Part shown: one piece after another, positions 32,238 through 42,300 of the stretch
Layout of the letters: each line of letters opens with the position of its first letter
How positions within the stretch are numbered: position 1 is the first letter of the stretch
DNA from: Nocardioides carbamazepini
GTDB lineage: Bacteria > Actinomycetota > Actinomycetes > Propionibacteriales > Nocardioidaceae
Length of the DNA stretch: 64,000 nucleotides
Direction of reading: 5' to 3'
NCBI RefSeq assembly: GCF_024614185.1
Contig: NZ_JAHTLF010000025.1
Span: 1 to 64,000, forward strand
Translations under genes and position numbers: made by a program
The notes under the pieces: model-generated
The model's database searches: none
What the model was told of the DNA's origin: nothing
What the model saw: only the letters and a program-made list of their open reading frames with translations

Positions 32238-33215
32238 CTACTTCCCGAGTGGGCCATCCTGGCCGTGGTAGCCGAGCTGCACTGCCCGAGCCACGATCTC
32301 GTACCAACCCTGGTGAGCGATCGCGATGTCCTCGGCATGCTCTTCGGCGAACTCGGTGATCAGGGGCATGAGGTTGCTGATCTCGCGGTCGTGCACGTCT
32401 GTGCGGCAGGTCGTGTCGGCGGCGAGGACCTGGTCCTCCAGTTCGAGGAGGTGCTGCCAGGCGTCGGTGTAGGTCCCGGGGTCCTGGCCCGGGGCCGGGG
32501 GCGGACCGACCTTGCCGGCTTCGCCGGCCATGACGGGAGCGAGGTCGTCGTAGGTCGCGCTGTTCTTCTCGAGCACTGGTAGATCCGCTGCGGCCATGCA
32601 GTCGTCGTAGGCCGCCGGATCGCCGCCGAGTTCGGCGCCAGCTTCTCTCAGCACCGTTCGCCATGCCTCGATCAGTGCCGATGCCCCAGCAGGGTGGGAG
32701 CCGCGTTCGACCTCGTCGTCGCTGGCCGGCTTCGTGCTGGCCTCGCAGCCTCGGATCGCCTGCTCGTAGTCGGCAGGGCGCGGCTCGTCGGAGTTCATCA
32801 CCTTCTCCGCCTCGGAGTAGGGGCGGGTTGCGATCTCGTTCTCCGAGTACACGCGGTCACCGATCTCGGCGAACCAGATGGAGGGGCGCAGGGCATCGTA
32901 GGGGGCGGAGTAGGGCCGGGACAGTGACCAGTCCCACTCTGGATAGCCCCGTTGTTCGAGGCATGCGTCGAGTGGACCGTTCCTGGCGTAGGTCTGCAGG
33001 ACGTAGGCAGCGTCATGTTGATCCTGGGTGCCCGCGAAGCTCTCGTAGACGCGTTGTGCCTCAGCGTGCACCTCGGCCGCCGAAGCGCTGTTGGACGTGG
33101 CCTGGGGGCCATCGGAGACGCCGGTGCCGCACGCGGTGAGCGAGGTGGTGACCAGTGCTGCGAGGCCCCAAGCGCTGAGTCGGCGATTGAGTCGGCGATC
33201 GGTGTTCGTTTCCAT
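32238..33215 (-). CDS. Putative lipoprotein of unknown function
   Basis: 325 residues. The signal peptide has lipobox LTAC followed by GTG, so the protein should be lipid-anchored outside. The mature part is acidic and helical, with about ten Tyr-Ser/Asp-rich segments and at least four Cys (in DACLEQRGY, IRGCEAS, YDDCMAA and TTCRTD) that could pair. No known domain is recognised. ATG 33215 is chosen; GTG 33224 would add three residues. The gene lies between IS481-end-like sequences at 32056 and 33395, which hints that it came in as a passenger. Confidence 0.7.
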   Translation of the reverse strand: METNTDRRLNRRLSAWGLAALVTTSLTACGTGVSDGPQATSNSASAAEVHAEAQRVYESFAGTQDQHDAAYVLQTYARNGPLDACLEQRGYPEWDWSLSRPYSAPYDALRPSIWFAEIGDRVYSENEIATRPYSEAEKVMNSDEPRPADYEQAIRGCEASTKPASDDEVERGSHPAGASALIEAWRTVLREAGAELGGDPAAYDDCMAAADLPVLEKNSATYDDLAPVMAGEAGKVGPPPAPGQDPGTYTDAWQHLLELEDQVLAADTTCRTDVHDREISNLMPLITEFAEEHAEDIAIAHQGWYEIVARAVQLGYHGQDGPLGK

Positions 33216-33394
33216 CCGGATCACCCGTTCGAGTCGGCGGGATCGGAGTCACAGGACCCGGTATGGCCATCGTGGAGATCAGGTTCACCCGCATCCATCG
33301 ACGGTAGGCCCGGGAGGCCGGCTTCGGGACTCCAAAATCGGGGATGCGGCCGCGATCACCCGGAGAGATATCACCACCAAGACCCCGCCCCAGG

Positions 33395-33418
33395 GTCACC
33401 GATGTCTTGCGACTCAGC
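33395..33418. mobile_element. IS481-end-like sequence (right), no transposase
   Basis: GTCACCGATGTC at 33395-33406 is the exact inverse of the 12-mer found twice at 32070-32106. It continues TTGCGACTCAG, close to the flank of the left copy. The rest of 33216-33471 shows no gene. Confidence 0.45.
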
Positions 33419-33471
33419 GGTCGGGGAGAGGGCCGGTGATGTCCCCGAGACAGCACCGGCCCCGGCCTCGC

Positions 33472-36333
33472 TCAGGTGGTGTGTCGGCGCCGCCCGGGGG
33501 CACGGACGACGGCGAGACCGGCGAGGAGGAGCAGCGCGCCGGCCAGGCCGTGCCACCAGGTCACTCCGGACCCGGTGGCGGGCAGGGCGCCGGCCTCCCC
33601 GGCGTCGGCGCTCTGCCCGCCGGACCCGGACCCGGAGCCGGTCCCGTCGGCACCGCCCTTCCCGCCGTTGCCGTTCTTCCCGCCATCACCGGGGGCGCCG
33701 CCGGTCCCGGGAACGCCGGTGCCCGGGGTCCCCGCGCCCGGATCGGGGGTGCCGGGGTTCGGGTTGCTCGCGGCGGAGACGGTCAGCGTCGCCGTCCCGG
33801 CCACCGTGTCGCCGGGGGCGGCGAACACGGCGCCGAAGCGGCCGGAGGCGATCCGCTCCGGCAGAGGCAGGCCCGGGACGACGTACGACCCGGTCACGGT
33901 GAGCTCACCGGCCTCGGCGGAGCCGCAGGCGTTCGCGGCGCAGGCGCCGGGTGCGGTCACGGTGAACGTGGTCGCCTCGGTGAGGTCGCCGACCTCGTTG
34001 TCATACGCGTCGAAGCCCACGGTCGTGAACGACTGCGTCTGGCCGACGGTGATGCTCGCCGTCCCCGGCGAGACGGTCAGTCTGTCGACCGGTCCGGGGG
34101 TGACGCTCAGGTGGGCGACGGCGGACAGGCCGGCGTGGCTGGCGTCGATCGGGTACGTCGCCGCGACGGTGCTCGAGCACCGGTTCGCGGTGCAGGTCGC
34201 ACCGGTCGGGGCGACGAAGGTGGTCTCGGCCGTGACGTCGTCGATCGGATTGTCGTACGCGTCGTAGGCGGTCGCCGTGAGATCGACCGGGGTGCCGGCC
34301 GCGACAGTCGTGGTGGGCGGGTCGATCCCGAGGCGATCGGCCGGGCCGGGGATCACCGTGAGGAAGCCGAGGTACGGCAACCCGTGGCCGGCCTCCACGC
34401 CGTTGATCGACCCGATGGTGATGACGTAGATGCCGGCCTTCGTCGATCCGCAGACCATGCCCGTGCAGGAGGCGCCCTCGCTGGCCGCCAGCTCCACGCC
34501 GAACGGGATGGCACCCGGCTGTGCGAGGTTGCCGTACTCGTCCATCACTCCCGGCGTGAAGGTCTGCGTCTCGCCGGCGCGGATCAAGGCGTTGCCGGGT
34601 CCGAGGCCGCTGACTGCCAGGGCGCCCGGTACCACGACGAGGGCGCTGGTGGCGGTGAGATCGCCGAAGTGCCCCGTCACGGTGTGCCGTCCGGCGACGG
34701 TGGAGGTGCACGTGTCGTTGCTGCAGGACAGGGAGCGCAGCCCGTACGGCCCGCGCCAGGTGCCGGCGCCCTCGATCTCGAGGCTCGTCTCCTCGGTCAC
34801 CGTGCCGAGCGGCCGACCGTCGTCGTCGTACGCGTAGGCGATGAAGCTGCCGGGCTGTCCGGCGGTGACACTCGGTGCGCTCGGCTGGAGCTCGATCCGG
34901 GCGATGGCGTCGGTCGGGCGGGCGTCGGCGTGCACGCTCAGCCGCGCGGTCGCGCTCCGGCCGTCCGCGGTCACGGTGACGGTGTAGACCCCCGGTGTCG
35001 CCGACGTGCAGATGTTGAGGTCACAGGTGCCCGGAGCCTCGATGGTGTACGTCGTCGCGCTGTCGACCAGGGTCCGGTTGCCGAAGCCGTCGACGAGCCG
35101 GGCCTGGAAGGCGGCGGGCCCGCCGACCGTGACAGCCGCGGTGGCGGGGGTGAGGTCGAGTCCCGTCGGAGCCGCCGCGACCACCTCGACGCCGGTGCCG
35201 GCGGTGAGCTGGTCGACCGTGGCGGCGATCAGGTAGCCGCCGGCGCGGGTCATGGTGCAGGTGCCGGCGGGGCAGGCCTGCGGTTCCGAGAGGTCGACGT
35301 CCGTGAGGCTGTCGGCTCGCCAGATCTGGAAGGTGGCCCGGTCGGTGACGTCGAACGTCGTGCCGTCGTCGGTGCGGCCGGCCACCGTCACCACGATCGG
35401 CTCGCCGGCGACGACGGTTGACTGCTGGGCGGTGAGGCTGATCTCCTTCAGCGCGTCGTTGTCCTCGACGACCGTCAGGCTGGAGGTCGCGGTCTGCGCG
35501 GGGTCGCTGCGCAGGGTCGCGGTGACCGCGTAGGTGCCCGTCGCGCTCGCCGCGCAGCGGGTGCGGCTCGGGCCGTCGGCAGCGCAGTGGAGCCCGGCGT
35601 CGGCGGTGAAGTCGGTCTCACCGGCGTTGTTCCCGGCGTTGCCGTACTGGTCGACGACCTGGGCGCCGAGGAGCACCTCGTCGCCCACGGAGACCGTTGC
35701 GTTCGCGGGGGTGAGGGTGATCCCGACCGGCGCTCCCGGACGCGCGAGGAGACCGACGATGTCCGTGAAGCCGCCCCAGGTCACCTTGATCGCGAAGTAG
35801 CCGGCGACGGTGGTGGTGCAGGAGCCGGCAGCACAGGTCCCCTTGCCACCCACGAACTCGTACGCCGCCTCGGTGGTCACGTCGACCAGAGGCGTCCCGG
35901 CGTCGTCGGTCGTGCGCACGGTCAGCGCCGCGGACTCGCCCACGATGATCTCGCTCGCCTCGGGGTCGACCGTGATGTCGGCGGGCTCGACCGCCGCGGG
36001 GGCCGCGGCCTCGGCGCGGCCTTCGTCGGGCTGCTGGGCCGGCTCCGGCTCGGGTGTGGGCTCCGGCTCGGGTGTGGGCTCGGGTGTGGGCTCGGGGGTG
36101 GGCTCGGGGGTGGGCTCGGGGGTGGGCTCGGGGGTGGGCTCGGGCTCGGGCGTGGGTTCCGGGTCCGGCTCGGGTGTGGGTGTGGGCGTGGGCGCGGGTT
36201 CCGAGGAGGTCGCGGTGGGGGTGTCGCCGGGCGTCGTGGGGTCGTCCGCCGCGGCGGGCGCGATGCCCGTGAGCAGGAGCAGGGTGGCCGCGCCGAGGGC
36301 GAGGGCCACGTCCGGACGGCGACGTGAACGCAT
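33472..36333 (-). CDS. LPXTG-anchored surface protein with tandem Ig-like domains
   Basis: 953 residues. It has a Sec signal peptide (1-29, ending PAAAD) and a Pro/Glu/Thr stalk of repeated PEPT units (about 48-98). About eight Ig-like domains of ~90-100 residues follow, each with words such as ITLTPANATVSVGD and DQYGN, and most with a Cys pair (CAAGSC, CDLNIC, CSNDTC) that should form disulfides. Then come a Gly/Asn/Ser-rich linker and the sorting signal LPATG (917-921), a hydrophobic helix and the basic tail RRRH. A sortase would join it to peptidoglycan. The nearest sortase domain is at the end of the giant protein encoded 3 kb away. There is no purine-rich binding site; the leader ends CCTCCCCC before ATG. 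Confidence 0.9.
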   Translation of the reverse strand: MRSRRRPDVALALGAATLLLLTGIAPAAADDPTTPGDTPTATSSEPAPTPTPTPEPDPEPTPEPEPTPEPTPEPTPEPTPEPTPEPTPEPEPTPEPEPAQQPDEGRAEAAAPAAVEPADITVDPEASEIIVGESAALTVRTTDDAGTPLVDVTTEAAYEFVGGKGTCAAGSCTTTVAGYFAIKVTWGGFTDIVGLLARPGAPVGITLTPANATVSVGDEVLLGAQVVDQYGNAGNNAGETDFTADAGLHCAADGPSRTRCAASATGTYAVTATLRSDPAQTATSSLTVVEDNDALKEISLTAQQSTVVAGEPIVVTVAGRTDDGTTFDVTDRATFQIWRADSLTDVDLSEPQACPAGTCTMTRAGGYLIAATVDQLTAGTGVEVVAAAPTGLDLTPATAAVTVGGPAAFQARLVDGFGNRTLVDSATTYTIEAPGTCDLNICTSATPGVYTVTVTADGRSATARLSVHADARPTDAIARIELQPSAPSVTAGQPGSFIAYAYDDDGRPLGTVTEETSLEIEGAGTWRGPYGLRSLSCSNDTCTSTVAGRHTVTGHFGDLTATSALVVVPGALAVSGLGPGNALIRAGETQTFTPGVMDEYGNLAQPGAIPFGVELAASEGASCTGMVCGSTKAGIYVITIGSINGVEAGHGLPYLGFLTVIPGPADRLGIDPPTTTVAAGTPVDLTATAYDAYDNPIDDVTAETTFVAPTGATCTANRCSSTVAATYPIDASHAGLSAVAHLSVTPGPVDRLTVSPGTASITVGQTQSFTTVGFDAYDNEVGDLTEATTFTVTAPGACAANACGSAEAGELTVTGSYVVPGLPLPERIASGRFGAVFAAPGDTVAGTATLTVSAASNPNPGTPDPGAGTPGTGVPGTGGAPGDGGKNGNGGKGGADGTGSGSGSGGQSADAGEAGALPATGSGVTWWHGLAGALLLLAGLAVVRAPGRRRHTT
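36046..36190 (-). repeat. PEPT-coding repeats in the stalk of the LPXTG protein
   Basis: Units such as GGCTCGGGGGTG (plus-strand reading), 12 bp or 18 bp long, in tandem, encode PTPE-type repeats. The near-identical DNA implies that stalk length can change by slippage. Confidence 0.75.
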
Positions 36334-36429
36334 GGGGGAGGCTCCGATCGGGACGCCGCAGGCCGGTCACGCTGCGGGCGACTCCACCGAACGCCGCCCG
36401 CGCCGCGCCCGGCAAGGGCACCGGGGCAC

Positions 36430-36450
36430 AAGTCGCCCCGAATGTCACCC
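36430..36450 (-). promoter_or_regulatory. 21-bp direct-repeat motif, copy C (LPXTG gene leader)
   Basis: Plus-strand reading AAGTCGCCCC-N4-GTCACCC, or on the coding strand GGGTGAC-N4-GGGGCGACTT. It lies 97 bp upstream of the LPXTG gene start. It shares sequence and exact spacing with copies A (39310) and B (45644). Inferred to be a regulator site. Confidence 0.6.
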
Positions 36451-36486
36451 GAACGCGTGGGCGGATCCCTCGCGTCCGACGCGCTG

Positions 36487-39072
36487 CTACAGCAGGTCGA
36501 GCTCGATCGCGCGCTCGATGACGGCCTTGCGGGAGCTCACCCCGAGCTTGCGGTAGATCCGCTGCAGGTGGGTCTTCACGGTGTTCTCCGACAGGTGCAT
36601 CGCGGCCGCGAGCTCGCTCCGGCTCGGGTGCTGCGCCAGGGCCGCGAGCACCGCCCGTTCCTGCCGGGTGAGCGCGACGACCGTGTGGGCCGCGACGAAG
36701 CAGGCCGGGACCGGCACGGCCAGATGGTCCTGCACCGCCACGCTGCTGCGTCGTGCGGCGGTGCGACGCAGCGCCGCGACGTCCTCCGGGGGGAGGTACA
36801 TGAGGTGCAGCCGCGCCCCGTCGGGACCGACCTGGGCGAGCACCCGCTCCAGCAGGGCGGCGGCGGCCTCCTCCTGCCCGGTGCGCGCGGCGGCGGCGGC
36901 GCCGAGGACGAGCAGGGCGGCGAGGGACCGCGGTGTGTGACCGGGGCGGGCCTCCCACTCGGGCAGGGCGGCGAGCGTGCCCACCGCGTCGCCGGCGAGG
37001 AGCCCGGCCAGCACGGCCGCGGGCGCCAGCTGGCCGGCGTACCTCGTCCGGGACCGCAGCACCGCCGTCGCCCGGGCGTGGTTGCCGGCGGCGAGCCAGG
37101 CCACCGCGAGGGCACCGCGGACGGCCGCCGCACCGACGCTGTCGCCCATCACCGGCGGCGCCGGGGTGCGGCGGAGCTGTTCCTCGATCCGGCGCGCTTC
37201 CGCGGCGGCGGTCCCCAGGCCGATGTGCGCGTGCAGCAGGGTCCAGGTCAGCAGCGGCCAGTACTCCGTGGTGTCGCGGAACGTCGTGTCGTCGAAGGCG
37301 GCCCCGGCGCCGGCGAAGTCGAAGTCGTCGAGCAGCAGGATCGCCTCGCCGATCCGGCCCAGGGCGTTGGCGTACGAGCGGTCCTCGCCGGGGCGCCATG
37401 CGTCCGCGGTGACGAGGGACCGCGCCGAGCGGGCCTCGACGGTCCGGCCCTCGAAGGCGCCCAGCCCGACGGCGTACACCGCGGTGTGGTTGCGCACCAC
37501 GGGGTCCGTCGCCATGGCGACCGCGCGGGAGGTGGTGTCGCGCGCGGCCTCCGGGGCGCCGGCGAGGAACTGGGAGTAGGCGAGGTGGCGCAGCGCCATC
37601 GGTCCCAGGAAGGCGACCCGCTCGCGGTCGCCGTCCGGCATCCGCCGGTGGAAGGCGAGTGCCTCCGCGGCGGCGCGGCCGGACTCCTCGACCCGCCCCA
37701 GGAGGCGCAGGCTGACCACCTTCGCGACGTACCCGAGGAGGTACTCGCCGGCCGTCGGGTTCGGGAAGCGCGGCCCGTCCCAGCGCGCGGAGATCCGGAA
37801 GTAGTCGGCTGCCGCCCCCCGCAGGGCCGGGTCGCGGAAGCAGGCGAGGCCGCGCCCGAAGGCGAGGGCGGGGAACTGGGTGAGCGCCCGGCTCGGGACG
37901 GAGGCGAGGTGGCGGTCCACCAGGCTCGCCGAGTTGGCGTCCTGGGTGGTGACCACGACCGCCGCATAGACCCGGGCCGCGATGCTGAACAGACCGGCGC
38001 CGACGGCCATCTCCAGGGCCGCCTCGTAGCTGCCGTGGCGGTGCAGCCAGGCCGCGCTGCGCTCGGCCGCCCGCTGCTGCTCGTCGGCCGGCCGCTGGCG
38101 CGCCTCGACGAGCATCGCGTCCCGCAGCGACTCGACGTACTGGAAGACCTGGTGGCCCGGCGCGAACGGGATCCAGCGCCCGAAGCCGTTCCACTCCAGG
38201 TCGTCGAGCATCTCCTTCACCTCGGCCGGTCCGGTGACCCCGGGCAGCGCGGTGGCCAGCTCCACGGCCAGCTCGGCGTCGAAGTACGGCGGCACGCTGG
38301 TCGCGAGCACGAAGGAGTACGCCGCGCCGCGCTCGAGCTGGACCCGTAGGTCCTCGGCCACCAGGGCCTGCCAGGCGGGGTCGTGCTGGCCCGCGGTCGC
38401 CCGGGGCCGGTCGTGGGAGCGGTCGAGCATCGCGGCGCGCAGCGCCAGCGGGTAGCCGTGCGTGGCCGCGTGGAGTGCGGGCGCGGTGTTCGCCGTCCCC
38501 GGTGGGCCGAAGGCCGCCACCAGGTCGCGGGTCTCGCCGAGGGTGAAGGCGAGGTCGTCCTCGGTGAGCAGCTGCACCTCGCCGCGCAGGCTCCGGGCGG
38601 GTCCGGCCAGGCCGCCCGGGGTCCGGGTGGTGACGACGACGCGGAGCTGAGGGACCAGCCGGACCAGCCGCAGCAGGTCCGCGTCCACCTGGGCCGTCGC
38701 GGCGCGGACCTTCTCGTAGGCATCGACCACGAGCAGCGGACGCGTGCGGCCGGCGAGGCCGCGAGCGATCACCGCGGCGGGGTCGGTGCTGGACTCGATC
38801 TCGGTCAGCAGACCGGCTCCCGGGCCCTCCGTGATCTCGACCCGCGCGGCGGCGGCCAGCACGGTCTGCCAGAAGGCGGAGCGGGTCTCGAGGTCGTTCT
38901 CGAGGGTCACCCAGACGACGTCGACCCCGTCGAGGGTCTCGACCCAGGCCCGGGCGAGGCTGGTCTTGCCGAAGCCGCTCGGCGCCGCGACGACCGTCAG
39001 TGGCGTCGGTGACCCGTCGAGCGCGTCGTGCAGCCGGGCTCGCGACAGGAGCACGGGACTCCCTGTCGCCAT
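36487..39072 (-). CDS. MalT/LuxR-type STAND ATPase regulator 1
   Basis: 861 residues. An N-terminal P-loop NTPase (Walker A APSGFGKTS at 30-38; Walker B-like LLVVDAYE near 128), a middle part with helical repeats and a C-terminal LuxR helix-turn-helix (about 797-861: LTRQERAVLAALAQH, then ENTVKTHLQRIYRKLGV). This is the plan of MalT-like signal-transducing ATPases, which oligomerise on binding an inducer and ATP and bind direct repeats in DNA. ATG 39072 follows GAGGAGGAG. It has a full-length paralogue at 47044-49602; both share LEWNGFGRWIPFAPG and VFQYVESLR. Likely activator of the surface genes around it. Confidence 0.9.
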   Translation of the reverse strand: MATGSPVLLSRARLHDALDGSPTPLTVVAAPSGFGKTSLARAWVETLDGVDVVWVTLENDLETRSAFWQTVLAAAARVEITEGPGAGLLTEIESSTDPAAVIARGLAGRTRPLLVVDAYEKVRAATAQVDADLLRLVRLVPQLRVVVTTRTPGGLAGPARSLRGEVQLLTEDDLAFTLGETRDLVAAFGPPGTANTAPALHAATHGYPLALRAAMLDRSHDRPRATAGQHDPAWQALVAEDLRVQLERGAAYSFVLATSVPPYFDAELAVELATALPGVTGPAEVKEMLDDLEWNGFGRWIPFAPGHQVFQYVESLRDAMLVEARQRPADEQQRAAERSAAWLHRHGSYEAALEMAVGAGLFSIAARVYAAVVVTTQDANSASLVDRHLASVPSRALTQFPALAFGRGLACFRDPALRGAAADYFRISARWDGPRFPNPTAGEYLLGYVAKVVSLRLLGRVEESGRAAAEALAFHRRMPDGDRERVAFLGPMALRHLAYSQFLAGAPEAARDTTSRAVAMATDPVVRNHTAVYAVGLGAFEGRTVEARSARSLVTADAWRPGEDRSYANALGRIGEAILLLDDFDFAGAGAAFDDTTFRDTTEYWPLLTWTLLHAHIGLGTAAAEARRIEEQLRRTPAPPVMGDSVGAAAVRGALAVAWLAAGNHARATAVLRSRTRYAGQLAPAAVLAGLLAGDAVGTLAALPEWEARPGHTPRSLAALLVLGAAAAARTGQEEAAAALLERVLAQVGPDGARLHLMYLPPEDVAALRRTAARRSSVAVQDHLAVPVPACFVAAHTVVALTRQERAVLAALAQHPSRSELAAAMHLSENTVKTHLQRIYRKLGVSSRKAVIERAIELDLL

Positions 39073-39136
39073 CGCTCCTCCTCGACCCGAGTCGACGAGA
39101 CCATCATCGCGCACGACCGGGGAGGAGGCGGAAGGA

Positions 39137-39184
39137 GGTGCGACCCGGATCGGCCTGGGGGGAGTGGGCCGTCCGGGTCGCACC
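39137..39184. terminator. 13-bp inverted repeat upstream of regulator 1
   Basis: GGTGCGACCCGGA (39137-39149) and its perfect complement (39172-39184) with a 22-base loop. A second hairpin, GCCGGCGTCG with CGACGCCGGC, follows near 39189-39222. They lie in the 274-bp gap between the giant gene and regulator 1 and may end the giant gene's transcript or act as an operator. Confidence 0.5.
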
Positions 39185-39309
39185 GGTCTGCCGGCGTCGT
39201 CGCCCCACACGCGACGCCGGCGCCGTGCGCGCGGTCCGCGGGTGCGGAGCCACGCGCCGCGGGTCAAGCCAACGCGTACCGCCCCGCTGCCCGCAACGCC
39301 GCTGGGCGG

Positions 39310-39330
39310 ATGTCGCCCGTCATGTCACCC
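39310..39330 (-). promoter_or_regulatory. 21-bp direct-repeat motif, copy A (regulator 1 leader)
   Basis: Plus-strand reading ATGTCGCCCG-N4-GTCACCC. On the coding strand this is GGGTGAC-N4-CGGGCGACAT, so GGTGAC and GGCGAC are direct half-sites 12 bp apart. It lies 238 bp upstream of the regulator 1 start and 17 bp past the stop of the giant gene. Confidence 0.6.
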
Positions 39331-39346
39331 CTACCTCCTCCACTGC

Positions 39347-42300
39347 TCATCCGATCGGCGTGGCGGTGACCACGAGGTTCTTGGTGTAGTGGAAGCGGCC
39401 GTTGCGGTAGGTGACTCGCCCGGTGCAGGTGACGAGGGTGAGCTGGTGCGCGCCGGTGGTGGAGGTGGCGGTTCCGCTGAGGCCCCGGGCGCGGGGCTGG
39501 GTGGTGATGGTCTCGATGCGGTAGCGCAGTCGGGTGCCGTCCGCGGTGCGGACGGTGATGATCTGTCCGGGGCGGGCCCGGCGGAGCTTGCCGAAGGCGC
39601 CGGGGCGGTCGCCGCGGTCGGAGACGTGGCCGGCGATGACGGTGGAGCCGACCGACTCGCCGGGTGCGGCCGAGCCGGCGAGCCAACCGCCGCGGGCGGT
39701 GTCGGTGGGGATCACCATGTCCCGCTTGCGGATGCCGACGGTCTCGAGGCGGGCGTTCAACCCGATGCCGGGGATGCTGACCTTGACGGGTCGGATCCGG
39801 CGGCCGTGCACCGACGGGTCGGCGACGACCCCGGTGTAGCCGGTCTTGACGGTGACCTTGGCCGGCAGGGACGGGCGGTGGACCAGCGTGGTCGAGTCCG
39901 GTGAGCCGCACGACTGGGTGCTGGCGGTGTTGTCACCGTCGGCGCTGGTCGTGGCGACCCACGTGTAGTGGCCGGGCCGGGTGACGGCGACCGGCGGGAG
40001 CGCCGTGGTGCCGTTGACGGGCGCGAAGGGCACGGTCGCGACGGCATTGGCCGGCGTGCACATGCCGGGGCCGGCCTTCTTGGCGGGCCCGTAGAGGGTC
40101 GCCGTCCCGGTGATCGTCTTGCTGACGACCCGGGTGGCGGGGCTGAGGCCGGTGATGGTGACCGAGGCGGTGAGGGTCACGGGCTTGACGTTGCCGGTCC
40201 TGGTGACCTTGAGGGTGGCCTTGTCGGGGGCGTGGACGGTGAGGGCGGGCCCGCTGGTCGGGGCCGGCTTGGCCTGGACGGTGACCTCGACGGTCGCGTC
40301 GGTGCACTGCACGGGAGCCGAGGTGTCGCAGACCTGGACGGTGTAGTCGTCCGCGCCGCTGAAGCCGGGGGTCGGGCTGTAGGTGATGGCTCCGGTGGTG
40401 GGGTCGATCGCGAGGGTGCCGTGGTCGGGGGTGGTGACCGTGGTGGTCGCGGCCGGGGCGAGCGGCATGCCGGTGGTGGTGGCGTAGTCGTCGAGGCCGG
40501 TGGTGACGGGGGTGTTGTACGGCGTGGTGATCGTCGCGCCGGTGGTGAAGACGTTGTCGACGGTCGCGGTGACGGTCGCGGTGTCGCACACGGGAGTGGG
40601 GTGTGAGCTGTCGCAGACCTCGTAGGTGTAAGCGTCCTCGCCGGAGAACCCGGCATCCGGGGTGTAGGTGATCACACCGCCGGTGACCGACGTGGTGCCG
40701 TGGGCGGGGTCCGACGACACGGTCGGATCGCCCAGGGCCTGGCCGGACGCGGAGGTGTCGTCGGCCGTGACATCGGTGGCGACCGCGGTACCGACGGTGG
40801 TCGAGGCGGAGTCGTCACCGGCAGTGACGGTGTTGGCGCCGACCGTCACCCCCATCATCAGGTCGGCGCATTGGACCGGTGCCGACGTGTCGCAGACCTT
40901 GATCGTGTAGCTGTCGGCGCCCGAGTAGCCGGAGGCCGGGCTGTAGGTGACCGCACCGGTCGCCGGGTCGATCGTGATGACGCCGTGACCGGGAGCGGTC
41001 ACCGAGGTCACCGACTCCGGGTCGAGGGGCCGGCCCGAGGTGGTGACGTGGCCATGGAGGGGCGTGATGAGCGGCGTGTTCTGCGGTGTCTGCACGTCCG
41101 GACCGGGGAGGAAGCCGTTGCGCACGGTGACGGTGACCGTGCCCGTGTCGCAGACCGGGGTCGGAGTGCTGGTGTCGCAGGCCTCGTAGTCGTAGGAGTC
41201 CTTGCCGGAGAATCCGATGGCGGGGGTGTAGGTGATCCCGCCGGATCCGACACTCGTCGTCCCGTGCTCGGGTCCGGAGGTGACCGTCGGGTCGTCGAAG
41301 GCCTGGCCGGATGCGGACACGTCGTTGCCCGTGACGTCGGTGCTCACCGGGGTCACGACGTCGGTGGACGCCGTGTCGTCCACGGCCGTGACGGTGTTCG
41401 CCTCGACGGTGACGGCCACCGTGATCTCCGCGCACTCGACCGGATCGGCCGTGTCGCAGACCAGGACCCGGTAGGAGTCGCCGCCGCTGTAGCCGTCGTC
41501 GGGCGTGTAGGTGACCGCGCCGCTGGTGGCGTCGATCGACAGCGAGCCGTGGTCCGGCTCCTGCACCTGGGTGACCGCGGTCGGGTCGAGCGGCTTGCCC
41601 TGGGTGCTCGCGATGCCCGCGAGCGGGGTCGTCACCGGCTCGTTCTGCGGCGTGGTGACGCCGGGGCCCGCGGTGAAGACATTGGGGACCGTCACCGTGA
41701 CCTCGGCGGAGTCGCAGACGTCGATGTGGAAGAAGGCGGTGATCCCGATGAACTCGGCGCTTCCCTCCATGGTGACCCGGGTCTGGTAGACGTAGCGGTC
41801 CGTCCCCGAGAAGCCCGCCTGCGGGGTGTAGGTGATCCTCCCGTCGGGGCCGATGCTCGCCGTACCTCCGTCGGGCTGCACCGAGACCGTCGTGACGGCC
41901 TCCACGCCGTCGATGCCGGTGTCGTTGGCGTGCACATCGGTGGTCACCGGGGTCTGCAGGGTCGTCGTCGCCGTGTCGTCCTCGGCGGTGATGCCGACCG
42001 TGACCATCATCAGGATGTCGTCGTTCGCCGGGTCGGAGACGATCAGCCGATCGTTGTCGGGCGCGACGATCCAGGTCGGCGTGCGCGCGTCCCACCGCTG
42101 GGCCACCGTCTGGGCGTAGCCGGAGCCGTTCGGCGTGAGCTGGAGCACGCGCCGGTTGCCGGTGTCGGCCACGAGGACCGCGCCGTCGGGACGGACGGTC
42201 ACGCCGATCGGCTCGCTGAGGCTCGTCGAGACCACGCTCAGTGCATAGTCGGGCCCGGACGGCGTCAGCCTCACGACACGGCCATTGCCACGGTCGACGA

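Noticed and set aside
32000..33471. A complete insertion sequence
   Set aside because: Only end-like sequences are seen; no reading frame here has DDE transposase words.
39073..39267. Regulator 1 start at 39267
   Set aside because: The extra N-terminus is Arg/Pro-rich and crosses the 13-bp hairpin; ATG 39072 has a strong GGAGGAG site and matches the paralogue's start.
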